Of a stretch of DNA of 64,000 nucleotides, positions 42,381-51,733 are shown in pieces; the first letter of the stretch is position 1, and each line of letters opens with the position of its first letter. The notes beneath the pieces were generated by a model. The model was not told where the DNA came from and made no database searches. It worked only from the letters and a program-made list of their open reading frames with translations. This DNA comes from Actinomycetota bacterium. Lineage in GTDB: Bacteria; Actinomycetota; UBA4738; HRBIN12. The stretch spans positions 252,922 to 316,921 of the forward strand of contig BPGL01000001.1 of assembly GCA_026003015.1 (NCBI GenBank). Reading direction: 5' to 3'. Made by a program: the position numbers and the translations under genes.

Positions 42381-44468
42381 TCAGCGCTTCTGCGCCTCCT
42401 CCCGGGCCTGACGGTATTCGGCGATCACCTTCTCGGCCAGGTGCGCCGGCATCTCCTCGTAGTGGGAGAACGTCATCGTGAACGCGCCGCGCCCGCCGGT
42501 CATCGAGCGCAGGTCGATCACGTAGCGTGCGACCTCCGCCTGCGGGACGAGCGCATCGATCCGCTGCTTGCCTCCGCCGATCGGCTCCATCCCCTGGATC
42601 TTGCCCCGCTTGGCGTTGAGGTCGCCCATGACGTCGCCGGTGAACTGCTCGGGAACGACGACCGACAGCCTCACGATCGGCTCGAGCAGCACGACGCCCG
42701 CCGCCTCGGCGGCCTCCTTCAGGGCGAGGGAACCGGCGATCTGGAACGCCATGTCGGAGGAGTCCACGGAGTGGAATTTGCCGTCGACGAGGGTGACCTT
42801 CACGTCGACCATCGGGTTCCCGCTGATCACGCCCTCGGCCATCGTGCGAACGATCCCCTTCTCGACCGAGGGGATGAACTGCTGGGGGATCGCTCCGCCG
42901 AAGATCTTGTCCTCGAAGACGAAGCCCTCGCCGCGCGGCAGCGGCTCGACCTCGATGTCGCAGATCGCGTACTGCCCGTGGCCGCCGGTCTGCTTCACGT
43001 GGCGACCGTGCCCCTTCGCCTTGCCGCGCAGGGTCTCTCGGTAGGCGATCTTCGCCGGGCGGTGGTCGACCGCGACCCCGAACTTCCGCTGGAGCCGCTC
43101 GATCTGCACGCCGAGGTGCGCCTCGCCCATCCCGTAGATCACGGTCTCGTGGGTCTCCTCGTTGCGCGCGACCCGGAAGCTGGGGTCTTCGTCGCGCAGG
43201 CGCGCGAGCCCCGTGGCCAACTTGTCCTCGTCCCCCTTCGTCTTCGGCGCGATGGCGTAGGCGAGCAGCGGCTCGGGCAGCTCGATCGGCGGGAGCTGGA
43301 CCGGTCGATCCTTCGTGCACAGCGTGTCGCCTGTGCGCGCGTGTTGGAGCTTCGCGACCGCCCCGATGTCGCCGGCAGGGACCTCGGGGACGGGCTCGTG
43401 CTCCTTGCCCACGAGCGTGAACAGCTGTCCGATCCGCTCGTCGGCGCCCTGGGTCGCGTCGTGCACGCTCGAGTCCGGGCGCATCCGTCCGCTGAACACC
43501 CGGAACATCGTGATGTGCCCGACGAAGGGGTCCGACACCGTCTTGAACACGTAGGCGGTGAGCGGCCCGTCGGGGTCGCAGGCACGCTCCTCGTCGCCGT
43601 TCGGCCCTGTCACCCTGATCGGGGGGCGCTCGAGCGGCGAGGGGAACTCCTCGACGATGAAGTCGAGCAGACGGTCGACCCCGATCGCGCGCGCCGCGCT
43701 TCCGACGATCACGGGGGCCAGACGGGCTCGTGCGAACCCCTCCTTGGCCCCGCGGACGATGTCGTCCTCGGGCAGCGTGCCCTCCTCGAGGTAGCGTTCG
43801 ATCAGCGCGTCGTCGGACTCGGCGACCGCCTCGATCAGCTTCTCCCGGGCCGGGTCCGCGACGGCGTGCAGTTCCTCGGGCCAGGGGGACTCCTGCGCGA
43901 TCGGGCCGGAGGGGTATCGATCGGCCGTCTCGTGGAGCAGGTCGGCCACGCCCTCGAACGCGTGCTCGGCGCCGATCGGAAGCTCGAACGGCGCGACCTG
44001 GGTGCCGAAGGTCGCGACGAGCTGATCGAGCGTCGCCTGGAAGTCGGCGCGCTCGCGGTCGAGCTTGTTCACGAAGATGGCGCGGGGCAGGCCCTCCTCG
44101 ACGGCGAGCTCCCACGCGTACTCGGTCTGGACCTCGACCCCGTCGACCGCGGACACGACGATGATCACCGCGTCGGCCGCGCGCACGGCCATCCGAAGAT
44201 CCCCGACGAAGTCGGCGGTCCCCGGGGCGTCGAGGACGTTGATCTTCACGCCCTTCCACTCGACCGGCGCCATCGCGAGCGACACCGAGATCTGGCGCTT
44301 CTGCTCGTCGGGGTCGTGGTCGCTCACGGTCGTGCCGTCCTCGACCGTCCCCATGCGGGTGATCCGTCCCGAGGCGAAGAGCATCGCCTCGAGCAGCGTG
44401 GTCTTGCCGGCACCCCCGTGGCCGGCGAGCAGGACGTTGCGGACGTTCCTGGCCTCGTACGTGTTCAC
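42381..44468 (-). CDS. Elongation factor G-like protein (FusA2 type)
   Basis: 695 residues with the five-domain EF-G layout. G1 is GHGGAGKTT (residues 16-24) instead of AHIDAGKTT. G3 reads DAPGTADF (80-87), so the His that activates water in EF-G is Thr84. G4 NKLD is intact. Domain IV and the C-terminal EF-G domain (YVIDLRSMTGGRGAFTM) are present. It belongs to EF-G paralogues of uncertain role rather than the main translocase. Its GTG start has AAGGAG upstream. It lies opposite and between HIT and the CDP-alcohol gene, breaking a cluster that is continuous in mycobacteria. Confidence 0.9.
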   Translation of the reverse strand: MNTYEARNVRNVLLAGHGGAGKTTLLEAMLFASGRITRMGTVEDGTTVSDHDPDEQKRQISVSLAMAPVEWKGVKINVLDAPGTADFVGDLRMAVRAADAVIIVVSAVDGVEVQTEYAWELAVEEGLPRAIFVNKLDRERADFQATLDQLVATFGTQVAPFELPIGAEHAFEGVADLLHETADRYPSGPIAQESPWPEELHAVADPAREKLIEAVAESDDALIERYLEEGTLPEDDIVRGAKEGFARARLAPVIVGSAARAIGVDRLLDFIVEEFPSPLERPPIRVTGPNGDEERACDPDGPLTAYVFKTVSDPFVGHITMFRVFSGRMRPDSSVHDATQGADERIGQLFTLVGKEHEPVPEVPAGDIGAVAKLQHARTGDTLCTKDRPVQLPPIELPEPLLAYAIAPKTKGDEDKLATGLARLRDEDPSFRVARNEETHETVIYGMGEAHLGVQIERLQRKFGVAVDHRPAKIAYRETLRGKAKGHGRHVKQTGGHGQYAICDIEVEPLPRGEGFVFEDKIFGGAIPQQFIPSVEKGIVRTMAEGVISGNPMVDVKVTLVDGKFHSVDSSDMAFQIAGSLALKEAAEAAGVVLLEPIVRLSVVVPEQFTGDVMGDLNAKRGKIQGMEPIGGGKQRIDALVPQAEVARYVIDLRSMTGGRGAFTMTFSHYEEMPAHLAEKVIAEYRQAREEAQKR

Positions 44469-44516
44469 CCCGCGCTCCTTCAGGACGCACGAACCGACGG
44501 CTCCGGCAAGGGGGCC

Positions 44517-44537
44517 ATCCTACCGAGTTGCTAGGCT
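44517..44537. promoter_or_regulatory. Back-to-back -10 boxes between the EF-G-like gene and the CDP-alcohol gene
   Basis: TAGGAT on the minus strand (44522-44517) and TAGGCT on the plus strand (44532-44537). The plus box ends 11 bases before ATG 44549, giving a leader of only a few bases. Confidence 0.4.
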
Positions 44538-44548
44538 CGCGCCGTTCG

Positions 44549-45082
44549 ATGGTCCGCTTCCAACGCCAGCCGCCGGGCACCGCGCTCACCCGTTCGCTGC
44601 TGCTCATCGGCGGAGCGGCGGCCGTCGTGGCCGGGGCGGCGGTCATCGCGGGGCGCGGCCGGGCCGGGGGCGCGGCCGCGCTGGCCTCGGGCGCGATGCT
44701 CCTCCTCGGCACCCACCGCGCGAACCACGGGGCCGGCGGACCGGTCGACCGCATGCTCGGAGAGCTCCTCGACCGCGCCTGGGACGCCGCGGTGCTCGGG
44801 CCGATCGCCTGGGTCACCCGCTCCGCGGCGCCGTCGATCGCGGCCGCGGCGCTCGTCGCGCTGTCGGGGAGCTTCCTGTCCTCGTACATCCGCGCGCGCG
44901 GCGCTGCCCTCCAGTACTCGGTCGAGGAGAGCCACGTGACGCGCGGCCTGCGCTACGGCCTCGTCGGCGCCGGCCTGGTCGCCGACCGGCCGGCCGCGAC
45001 GGTCTGGGCGACGGCGATCCTCGTGGTGCTCGCCGCGGTCGTTCGCACCGCGCAGGTGGCGCGGGAAGAGCGGGCCACGTGA
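44549..45082 (+). CDS. CDP-alcohol phosphatidyltransferase-like protein with a degenerate active site
   Basis: 177 residues, about five hydrophobic segments, placed exactly where mycobacterial phosphatidylinositol-phosphate synthase PgsA1 sits (HIT, this gene, acyltransferase, PimA). The family signature DGx2ARx8Gx3Dx3D is only half present: G71-ELL-D75-RAW-D79 is seen, but the place of DGx2AR reads RANHGA (57-62) and the preceding Asp is also absent. The downstream SYIRARG stretch resembles the family. I infer a diverged, possibly inactive member. The start could also be TTG 44528. Confidence 0.6.
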   Translation: MVRFQRQPPGTALTRSLLLIGGAAAVVAGAAVIAGRGRAGGAAALASGAMLLLGTHRANHGAGGPVDRMLGELLDRAWDAAVLGPIAWVTRSAAPSIAAAALVALSGSFLSSYIRARGAALQYSVEESHVTRGLRYGLVGAGLVADRPAATVWATAILVVLAAVVRTAQVAREERAT

Positions 45083-45999
45083 GCGCCGCCGTCGCCGCGC
45101 GTGACCGGGCCCGTGCGACCGGTGGGGCGCTGCGGGAGCTCGTCGGCTACCTGACGTACGCGACGATCGCCCGCGCGGGTCGGGTGCTGCCGACCGGGCT
45201 CGGGCGGCGTCTGTTCACCTGGGGCGGCACGCTCGCGTGGCACCTGCTGGAGCGGCGCCGGCGCGTCGTCGCGGACAACCTCGCCAGGGTGCTGGGGCGC
45301 AGCCCGGACGACCCGCTCGTCCAGGCGACGACGAGGGAGGCGTTCCGTCGGTACGCGCGCTACTGGTTCGACGCCTTCGACGTCGCCACCTGGCCGGCGG
45401 ACCGCGTCCTCGCGGCGTTCCGGTTCGAGGGGCTCGAGCGCATCGAGCGCGCGCTGGCGACGGGCCGCGGCGCGATCGCGGTGATCCCCCACATCGGCAA
45501 CTGGGACGCGGCCGGCCGGGCGCTCTCGCTCCGCGGGGTCCCCGTGCTCGCCCCGGCCGAGCGGCTGCGCCCCGAGCCGCTGTTCGAGCTGTTCTGCGCG
45601 CATCGGCGCTCCCTGGGGATGGAGATCGTGCCGGCCGACGAAGGGGTCGGCCGCGCGCTCGCCGCCGCGCTCGCGCGCGGCCGGCTCGTGGCGCTCGTGG
45701 CCGATCGCGACCTCGCGGGTCGCGGGGTCGAGGTCGAGATGTTCGGCGCGCGCCGTCGCCTGCCGGCCGGGCCGGCGCAGCTGGCGCTGCAGACCGGGGC
45801 GCCGCTGTTCCCCGCCGCGATCTACGAGGTCCCCGGGGGCTGGCGCGCGGTGATCGGGGAGCCGCTCGAGCCCACCCGCAGCGGTGATCGCCGAGCCGAC
45901 GTCGAAGCGCTGACGCGCCGGATCGCCCGCGCCTTCGAGCGCGCGATCGCCGCCTCACCGGCGGACTGGCACCTGTTCCAGCCCGGGTGGGGGCCGTGA
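45079..45999 (+). CDS. Lipid acyltransferase (LpxL/HtrB family; PatA-like)
   Basis: 306 residues. The catalytic HxxxxD is in IPHIGNWDAAG (about residues 136-146), with ALVADRDLAGRGVEVEMFG and LQTGAPLFPAAIY downstream, all typical of the lauroyl/myristoyl acyltransferase family. In this position in actinobacteria the enzyme (PatA, Rv2611c) acylates the mannose of phosphatidylinositol mannoside, on the inner face of the membrane. GTG 45079 overlaps the preceding stop, and its own stop overlaps pimA as GTGA. Confidence 0.88.
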   Translation: MSAAVAARDRARATGGALRELVGYLTYATIARAGRVLPTGLGRRLFTWGGTLAWHLLERRRRVVADNLARVLGRSPDDPLVQATTREAFRRYARYWFDAFDVATWPADRVLAAFRFEGLERIERALATGRGAIAVIPHIGNWDAAGRALSLRGVPVLAPAERLRPEPLFELFCAHRRSLGMEIVPADEGVGRALAAALARGRLVALVADRDLAGRGVEVEMFGARRRLPAGPAQLALQTGAPLFPAAIYEVPGGWRAVIGEPLEPTRSGDRRADVEALTRRIARAFERAIAASPADWHLFQPGWGP

Positions 46000-47171
46000 A
46001 CCTCGACGCGGACGCATGGCGGGTGGCGCTCGTGTGTCCCTACGCCTGGGACGCGCCGGGCGGGGTCCAGGTGCACGTGGCGGAGCTGGCCGAGCACCTG
46101 CGTCGCGCGGGCCACGAGGTGCTCGTCCTCGCACCGCGGCTGCCAACGGTTCCCGGCGAGCCCGCACGCCCGGCGCTCCGGCCGCTCGGTGTGGAGGTCG
46201 AGCACGCCGGGCGGGCCTGCCCGATCGCCTACCGGGGGACGGTCGCGCCGATCGCGCCGTCGCCGGTCGCGATCGCGCGGTTGGGCGCCCGGCTGCGGCG
46301 CTTCGACCCCGACGTCGTGCACGTGCACGAGCCGTTCGTGCCGAGCACCGCGATGTGGGCGGCGATCGCCTCCCCGGCCCCCGTCGTCGCGACGTTCCAC
46401 GCGGCCCTGGACCGCTCGGGGCTGCTGGAGGCGGCGGCGCCCCTGCTGCGCCTGCTCGCCCGCCGGCTCGCCGCGAGGATCGCGGTCTCGCGCGCGGCCG
46501 CCGAGTTCGTCGGTCGAGCCCTCCCGGGCCTGCCGGTGGAGATCGTGCCCAACGGGATCGACCTCGATCGGTTCACCGGCGTGGTGCCGGAGTCCCTGCC
46601 GCCGGGGCGACGGATCGTGTGGGTGCATCGGCTGGACCCCCAGAAGGGGTTCCGCGTGATGCTCGCGGCCCTCGAGCGCATCCACGAGCTCATGCCCGAG
46701 GTGCGACTGATCGTCGCGGGCGACGGACCGGATCGAGGGGCCGTCGACGAGCTGCCCGGGCCGGTGCGCGAGCGGGTGACGATGCTCGGCACGGTCGATC
46801 ACCGACGCGTGCCGCGGCTGTTCGCCGCGGCCGAGGTCGCGGTCGCGGCCGCGATCGGCCAGGAGAGCTTCGGGATCACCCTCGTGGAGGCGATGGCGTC
46901 GGCCGTCCCGGTCGTGGCGACCGACATCGACGGGTACCGAGAGGTCGTGCGCGACGGCGTCGACGGGATCCTCGTCCCACCGAACGATCCCGACGAGCTC
47001 GCCGCGGCGATCGTGCGGCTCCTGCGGGACCACGGCGCCGCGCTGTCGCTCGCGGCGGCGGCCCGCGAGCGCGCGACGGGCTACGCCTGGCCGAGGATCG
47101 TCGGGCGACTCGAGCGGATCTACGCCGACGTCGTCCGCCTCCCCGGCCGCGATCGCCCGTCGCTACGATGA
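45996..47171 (+). CDS. pimA: GT4 glycosyltransferase, phosphatidylinositol mannosyltransferase-like
   Basis: 391 residues in GT-B fold. N-terminal CPYAWDAPGGVQVHVAELAE (nucleotide-sugar loop of PimA), then DVVHVHEPFVPS and VPNGID, then the GT4 donor site GQESFGITLVEAMASAVPVVA (EX7E) near residue 290. PimA adds the first mannose to phosphatidylinositol from GDP-mannose. GTG 45996 is preferred for the GTGA overlap; GTG 45987 is also possible. Whether the lipid acceptor is made here is unclear, given the degenerate upstream synthase. Confidence 0.88.
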   Translation: MNLDADAWRVALVCPYAWDAPGGVQVHVAELAEHLRRAGHEVLVLAPRLPTVPGEPARPALRPLGVEVEHAGRACPIAYRGTVAPIAPSPVAIARLGARLRRFDPDVVHVHEPFVPSTAMWAAIASPAPVVATFHAALDRSGLLEAAAPLLRLLARRLAARIAVSRAAAEFVGRALPGLPVEIVPNGIDLDRFTGVVPESLPPGRRIVWVHRLDPQKGFRVMLAALERIHELMPEVRLIVAGDGPDRGAVDELPGPVRERVTMLGTVDHRRVPRLFAAAEVAVAAAIGQESFGITLVEAMASAVPVVATDIDGYREVVRDGVDGILVPPNDPDELAAAIVRLLRDHGAALSLAAAARERATGYAWPRIVGRLERIYADVVRLPGRDRPSLR

Positions 47172-48133
47172 GCGCCGTGACGAGGAGCCGCGCGAGGGGC
47201 GCGGTGGCGAGCGCAGCTCGCCCGCCGCGGGGGCCGACGGCCTCGTCGGCCTCGGGGGGCGTGGCCCTCATCGGGCGACCGGCGACCGACGAGGGGGCCA
47301 AGGCCCTCAACCGTCGGCGAGCCCTGGCGCTCGTCGCGGGGATCGTGGGCGCCGGGGGGGCGGTCGGGGCCGCCCTCGGCGCGCTCCTCGGCCGCCCGGT
47401 CTTTGGTCTGCTCGTCGGGCTCGTCCTCGTGGGGGCCTGGACGGGTGTGGCGAGCGCGTTCGGAGATCGCCTCCTGCTGGCCGCCGCCGGGGCCCGGCCG
47501 GTGGTGTCCGCCGAGGCGCCCAGGCTCCACAACCTGCTCGACGGGCTCGCCGCGGCGGCCGGGATCCCGGTGCCCCGGGCCTTCGTCCTGCCCGAGGGGG
47601 CGCCGAACGCCTTCAGCGTCGGTCGCGGTCCCGAGCGCGCCGCGGTGGCGGTGACCGAGGGGCTCCTCACGCGCCTGAACCGCATCGAGCTCGAAGCGGT
47701 GCTCGCGCACGAGCTCGTCCACATCCGCGACGGCGACGTAGGCCCCGCCACGCTCGCCGCGGCGCTGGCGCTGCCGGCCCGCCCCGCCGCCGACCGGCGG
47801 TGGGGTCCCGCGCGGGGGCGCGCTCGAGCTCGGGCGGCGGGCTGGGTCCTCGCGCCGCTGCTCGCCGCCGTCGCGCTCGCGATCCGGCTCGCGGTGCCGG
47901 TCGAACGGGAGCTGCGGGCCGACGCCGCCGCCGCGCTGCTCGTCCGCTACCCGCCGGGGTTGTCGGCGGCGCTGCGGCGGGTCGCGGCCCCCGGGCCCGT
48001 GCTGGAACGGGCGAGCGCCGCGACGGCGCTGCTGTGGTTCGCGCCTCCCGAGCTCGGGACCGGGAGGCTCGCTCGGTGGCTGCGGGCCCATCCGCCGCTC
48101 GCCGAGCGCCTGCGGCTGCTGGCGGAGATGTGA
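47168..48133 (+). CDS. M48-family membrane metallopeptidase (HtpX-like)
   Basis: 321 residues. Two N-terminal helices (about residues 48-100), then PNAFSVGRGPERAAVAVTEGL and the zinc motif AHELVH (HExxH, about residues 181-186). After a third hydrophobic stretch comes VERELRADAAAA with the third ligand Glu. HtpX-type proteases clear damaged membrane proteins. ATG 47168 overlaps the pimA stop. No clear regulator next to it. Confidence 0.85.
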   Translation: MSAVTRSRARGAVASAARPPRGPTASSASGGVALIGRPATDEGAKALNRRRALALVAGIVGAGGAVGAALGALLGRPVFGLLVGLVLVGAWTGVASAFGDRLLLAAAGARPVVSAEAPRLHNLLDGLAAAAGIPVPRAFVLPEGAPNAFSVGRGPERAAVAVTEGLLTRLNRIELEAVLAHELVHIRDGDVGPATLAAALALPARPAADRRWGPARGRARARAAGWVLAPLLAAVALAIRLAVPVERELRADAAAALLVRYPPGLSAALRRVAAPGPVLERASAATALLWFAPPELGTGRLARWLRAHPPLAERLRLLAEM

Positions 48134-48159
48134 CGATCGCATCGAGACCGCCCGACGTG

Positions 48160-48189
48160 TTGGACATCGGCCCGCTCGCCACCTAGCCT
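48160..48189 (+). promoter_or_regulatory. Promoter of the DUF3048 gene
   Basis: TTGGAC (48160-48165), 18-base spacer, TAGCCT (48184-48189), 75 bases before the start codon. Confidence 0.55.
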
Positions 48190-48264
48190 CGGAGCGCCGC
48201 GGGCGCCCTCGTCGCACGGCGACCGACGCCCGCGCCGTCCGCGATCCAGGAGGTTCCTGAACCC

Positions 48265-49311
48265 ATGGCGATCACCTCGCGGGGCAAGCGCGCCCTCGCC
48301 GGCCTCGGGATCCTCGCCCTTCTGGGGGTGGGGGCGTTCGCGTTCTCCGGACGGGCTCCCGAGCCGATCCGTCGCGCGGTGCAGGCGGTCACCGGCGACG
48401 AGCCCGAGCCGCCGACCTGTCCCCTCACCGGGGAGCCGACCTCCGACGGGCGAGCGGTGCCGGATCGACCGATGCTCGCGGTCAAGGTCGAGAACACCGA
48501 CGCCGCCTATCCGCTGGCCGGCCTCGATCGCGCCGACCTCGTGTACGAGGAGATCGTGGAGGGCGGCATCACCCGGTTCGTCGCGCTGTTCCACTGCCGC
48601 GAGGCCGAGCGGATCGGCCCGGTCCGAAGCGCCCGCACCACCGACCCGAAGATCCTCGGACCCTTCCAGGATCGCCCGGTGCTCGCCTACTCGGGAGCCG
48701 CCCGCAAGGTCGTCAAGCAGCTCCAGGAGGCCCGCATCATCGAGCTCACCGAGGCCAGCGCCCCCAGCGCGTTCGAGCGCGACGCCGCGCGGGTGTCCCC
48801 GCACAACCTGTTCACCGCGACGGGGCGGCTGTGGGCGGCGGCCCGCAAGGCCGGCGCGCGCGGGACCCCGACGCCGGTGTTCGAGGTGAGCGAGGAGCCG
48901 CTCCGCGGCGCCCGCAAGGCCCGCGAGGTGCGGATCGTGTTCTCCCCGCTGTCGGAGACCGGCTGGGTCTGGCGTCGGGACGGCTGGACGCGCCTGCTCG
49001 AGGGCGCGCCGATGACGCTGGAGAACGGGCGGCCGATCGTCGCGGCCAACGTCGTCATCCAGATCGTGCGGGTCCGCCAGGACACGATCATCGACGCCTC
49101 GGGCGCCCCATCTCCCCTCGTCGAGATGACGGGGACCGGGCGGGCGTGGGTGCTTCGGGACGGGCGGGCGATCCGCGCGACCTGGGAGCGCGCGGACGAG
49201 GGCGATCCCACCGTGTTCCGTACGAAGGACGGCGAGCCGATCGCGTTGGCGCCGGGGGTCACCTGGGTGGAGCTCGTGCCGACGACCGGCGAGGTGACGC
49301 TCGGACGCTGA
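48265..49311 (+). CDS. DUF3048 (YerB-like) extracytoplasmic protein
   Basis: 348 residues. N-terminal signal anchor (about residues 8-27, [18 protein letters not shown]), then the DUF3048 N-domain: [59 protein letters not shown] and [12 protein letters not shown], with a second beta domain ending [13 protein letters not shown]. The family includes B. subtilis YerB; its role is unclear, with cell-envelope or stress involvement suggested. AGGAGG sits 10 bases before ATG 48265. Confidence 0.9.
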   Translation: MAITSRGKRALAGLGILALLGVGAFAFSGRAPEPIRRAVQAVTGDEPEPPTCPLTGEPTSDGRAVPDRPMLAVKVENTDAAYPLAGLDRADLVYEEIVEGGITRFVALFHCREAERIGPVRSARTTDPKILGPFQDRPVLAYSGAARKVVKQLQEARIIELTEASAPSAFERDAARVSPHNLFTATGRLWAAARKAGARGTPTPVFEVSEEPLRGARKAREVRIVFSPLSETGWVWRRDGWTRLLEGAPMTLENGRPIVAANVVIQIVRVRQDTIIDASGAPSPLVEMTGTGRAWVLRDGRAIRATWERADEGDPTVFRTKDGEPIALAPGVTWVELVPTTGEVTLGR

Positions 49312-49354
49312 GCGCTCGCCGGGCGGCGGTCGTCAACGCGGCCGGGGCCGGCGG

Positions 49355-49360
49355 TACACT
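49355..49360 (+). promoter_or_regulatory. -10 box upstream of pdxS
   Basis: TACACT; the -35 region 17 bases upstream is weak (GTCAAC). Leader of about 60 bases. Confidence 0.3.
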
Positions 49361-49429
49361 CGAGGCGACCGGAGTCGCGCGCCGGCCGGCGCGGCCCCGG
49401 CGATCGAGCGTGCGAGGAGGCGAGCAGCC

Positions 49430-50330
49430 GTGACACCTGCTGGACCCGCGGAACGCGAGACCGGCACCTTCACCGTGAAGGCCGGGCTGGCGGAGATGCT
49501 CAAGGGCGGCGTGATCATGGACGTGACGACCGCCGAGCAGGCGCGGATCGCCGAGGACGCCGGCGCCTGCGCCGTGATGGCGCTCGAGCGCGTTCCCGCC
49601 GACATCCGCCGCGAAGGCGGGGTCGCCAGGATGGCCGACGCGACGAAGATCGAGGAGATCAAGGCCGCCGTCTCGATCCCCGTCATGGCCAAGGCCCGGA
49701 TCGGCCACTTCGTCGAGGCGCAGATCCTGCAGGCCCTCGGCGTCGACTACATCGACGAGTCCGAGGTGCTCACGCCTGCCGACGAGGAGTTCCACATCGA
49801 CAAGTGGGCCTTCACCGTCCCGTTCGTGTGCGGGGCCCGGAACCTGGGCGAGGCGCTGCGGCGGATCGCGGAGGGCGCGGCGATGATCCGCACGAAGGGC
49901 GAGGCGGGGACCGGCAACGTCGTCGAGGCCGTGCGGCACCAGCGCACGATGCTGCGCGAGATCGGGCGAGCTCACCCAGCTGCGGCCGGAGGCGTTCGTG
50001 ACGAAGGCCAAGGAGCTCGGCGCGCCCGTCGAGCTCGTGCGGCTCGTGGCCGAGCGCGGACGGCTGCCGGTGGTCAACTTCGCGGCCGGTGGGATCGCGA
50101 CCCCCGCGGACGCCGCGCTCATGATGCAGCTCGGGGTCGACGGCGTGTTCGTGGGTTCGGGCATCTTCAAGTCGCAGGACCCCGCCACGATGGCGCGCGC
50201 GATCGTCGAGGCGACGACCCACTACCAGGACCCGGACGTGCTCGCGAAGCTCTCCCACGGGCTCGGCGAGCCGATGCCGGGCGAGGAGATCGGAACGCTC
50301 GCGACGCGCCTGGCCGAGCGCGGCTGGTGA
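49430..50330 (+). CDS. pdxS: Pyridoxal 5'-phosphate synthase, PdxS subunit (apparent frameshift)
   Basis: PdxS combines ribose 5-phosphate, glyceraldehyde 3-phosphate and ammonia into PLP. The first frame gives [20 protein letters not shown], the Schiff-base Lys region [34 protein letters not shown] and [16 protein letters not shown], then fails at GGG 49964-49966. Removing one G gives [20 protein letters not shown] and the rest ([29 protein letters not shown]) to TGA 50328-50330, a normal 299-residue protein. Since pdxT follows intact, a sequencing error is the likeliest cause. GTG 49430 has GAGGAGGCGAG upstream. Confidence 0.93.
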
Positions 50331-50346
50331 TCCGGAGGCGGCCCCG

Positions 50347-50913
50347 GTGAAGGCCGGCGTCCTTGCGCTGCAGGGGGACTTCCGCGAGCACGCGCGAGCG
50401 TTCGCGGACGCAGGGGCGACGCCCGTGGAGGTCCGCACGCCCGAGCACCTCGTGGACGTCGACTGCCTGGCGATCCCGGGAGGGGAGTCGACGACGATCA
50501 GCCGCCTCGCCCGCGCCTACGGGCTCGTCGAGCCGATCCGCGAGCGCGCGCGAGCGGGGATGCCGATCCTGGGGACCTGCGCGGGGTTGATCACCCTGGC
50601 CGAGCGGGTGATCGGCGGCGAGCCGCTGTTCGGTCTGCTCGACGTCACGGTGCGGCGCAACGCCTACGGACGCCAGGTCGACTCGTTCGAGGTCGATCTC
50701 GACGTCGAGGGCATCGACCACCCGGTCCGGGGCGTGTTCATCCGCGCCCCCCGCGTCGAGGAGGTCGGGCAGGGGGTGCGTGTCCTGGCGAGCCACGAGG
50801 GCGCGCCGGTCGTGGTCGCGCAGGGCTCGGTGGTGGCAGCGGCGTTCCATCCCGAGCTCGTCGGGGAGACGGGGCTGCACCGCTACGTGCTCGGCCTCGT
50901 GGCGGGGAGGTGA
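50347..50913 (+). CDS. pdxT: Pyridoxal 5'-phosphate synthase glutaminase PdxT
   Basis: 188 residues, class I glutaminase. [16 protein letters not shown] at the start, [13 protein letters not shown], nucleophile GTCAGLI (Cys near residue 78), and the His-Glu pair in [10 protein letters not shown] (about 166-175). It supplies ammonia to PdxS. The start is GTG 50347, 16 bases after pdxS. Confidence 0.96.
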   Translation: MKAGVLALQGDFREHARAFADAGATPVEVRTPEHLVDVDCLAIPGGESTTISRLARAYGLVEPIRERARAGMPILGTCAGLITLAERVIGGEPLFGLLDVTVRRNAYGRQVDSFEVDLDVEGIDHPVRGVFIRAPRVEEVGQGVRVLASHEGAPVVVAQGSVVAAAFHPELVGETGLHRYVLGLVAGR

Positions 50914-50919
50914 GGCCGC

Positions 50920-51672
50920 GTGTCCGGGCACTCGAAGTGGGCGACGATCAAGCGGAAGAAGGCGGCCAACGACGCGAAGCGCTCGAACGTGTTCGCGAAG
51001 CTCCTGCGGGCGGTCGAGGTCGCGGCGCGCGAGGGCGGCAGCGGCGACCCGGCGGCCAACGCGACGCTCGCCTCCGCGATCGAGAAGGCGCGCTCGTTCA
51101 GCGTGCCGGTCGATGCGATCGAGCGCGCGGTTCGGCGTGGGACCGGTGAGGAGGCCGGGGCCGGGCGGTACGACGAGGTCATCTACGAGGGGTACGCACC
51201 CGGTGGGATCGCGCTGATCGTGCGGGCGCTCACGGACAACCGCAACCGCACGGCCCAGGAGGTTCGCCACGCCTTCACCCGCCACGGCGGGAACCTCGGG
51301 GAGAGCGGGTCGACCCTGTGGATGTTCCAGCGCAAGGGCGTGATCGCGATCGAGAAGGCGCTCGCGCCGCCGGAGGAGCGGGTCCTGGAGCTCGCCCTGG
51401 AAGCCGGCGCGGAGGACCTCCGCGACGCCGAGAGCACGTGGGAGATCGTGACGGCGCCCCAGGACCTCGCGCGGGTCGAGCGCGCGCTGCGCGCCGCGGG
51501 GCTCGCGATCGACAACGCGGAGCTCACGATGCTGCCGACGACGACGATCCCGGTGGACGGCGCGGAGGCCCGTCGCGTGCTCCAGCTGATCGAGGCGCTC
51601 GAGGAGCTCGACGACGTGCAGGCCGTCTACGCGAACTTCGACATCCCCGAAGACGTCATGACCTCCCTGTGA
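50920..51672 (+). CDS. yebC: YebC/PmpR family transcriptional regulator or translation factor
   Basis: 250 residues: SGHSKWATIKRKKAANDAKR at the start, EGYAPGGIALIVRALTDNRNRT in the middle, GNLGESGSTLWMFQRKG, and a C-terminal PTTTIPVDG. Standard YebC/TACO1 family length. The family is described as DNA-binding in some bacteria and as a factor easing ribosome stalling on proline runs in others. Located between pdxT and ruvC, as in many actinobacteria. Confidence 0.95.
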   Translation: MSGHSKWATIKRKKAANDAKRSNVFAKLLRAVEVAAREGGSGDPAANATLASAIEKARSFSVPVDAIERAVRRGTGEEAGAGRYDEVIYEGYAPGGIALIVRALTDNRNRTAQEVRHAFTRHGGNLGESGSTLWMFQRKGVIAIEKALAPPEERVLELALEAGAEDLRDAESTWEIVTAPQDLARVERALRAAGLAIDNAELTMLPTTTIPVDGAEARRVLQLIEALEELDDVQAVYANFDIPEDVMTSL

Positions 51673-51686
51673 GGCCTCAGGCGTCG

Positions 51687-51733
51687 TTGCTCCGGCCCCG
51701 GGTCGGCCCTAGACTGCAGCGAACGGATGTTCG
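51687..51733 (+). promoter_or_regulatory. ruvCAB promoter with LexA box on the start codon
   Basis: TTGCTC (51687-51692), 17-base spacer, TAGACT (51710-51715). A perfect LexA box CGAACGGATGTTCG (51720-51733) covers the expected transcript start and the ruvC ATG (51727), so LexA would block initiation. The leader would be about five bases, without a ribosome site. Confidence 0.88.

Noticed and set aside
42441..44534. 697-codon plus-strand frame across the EF-G-like gene
   Set aside because: Mirror of a well-supported GTPase; low-complexity composition and no recognisable motif.
50983..50996. LexA-like CGAACGTGTTCG inside yebC
   Set aside because: Only two bases between half-sites instead of four, and it is inside coding sequence.
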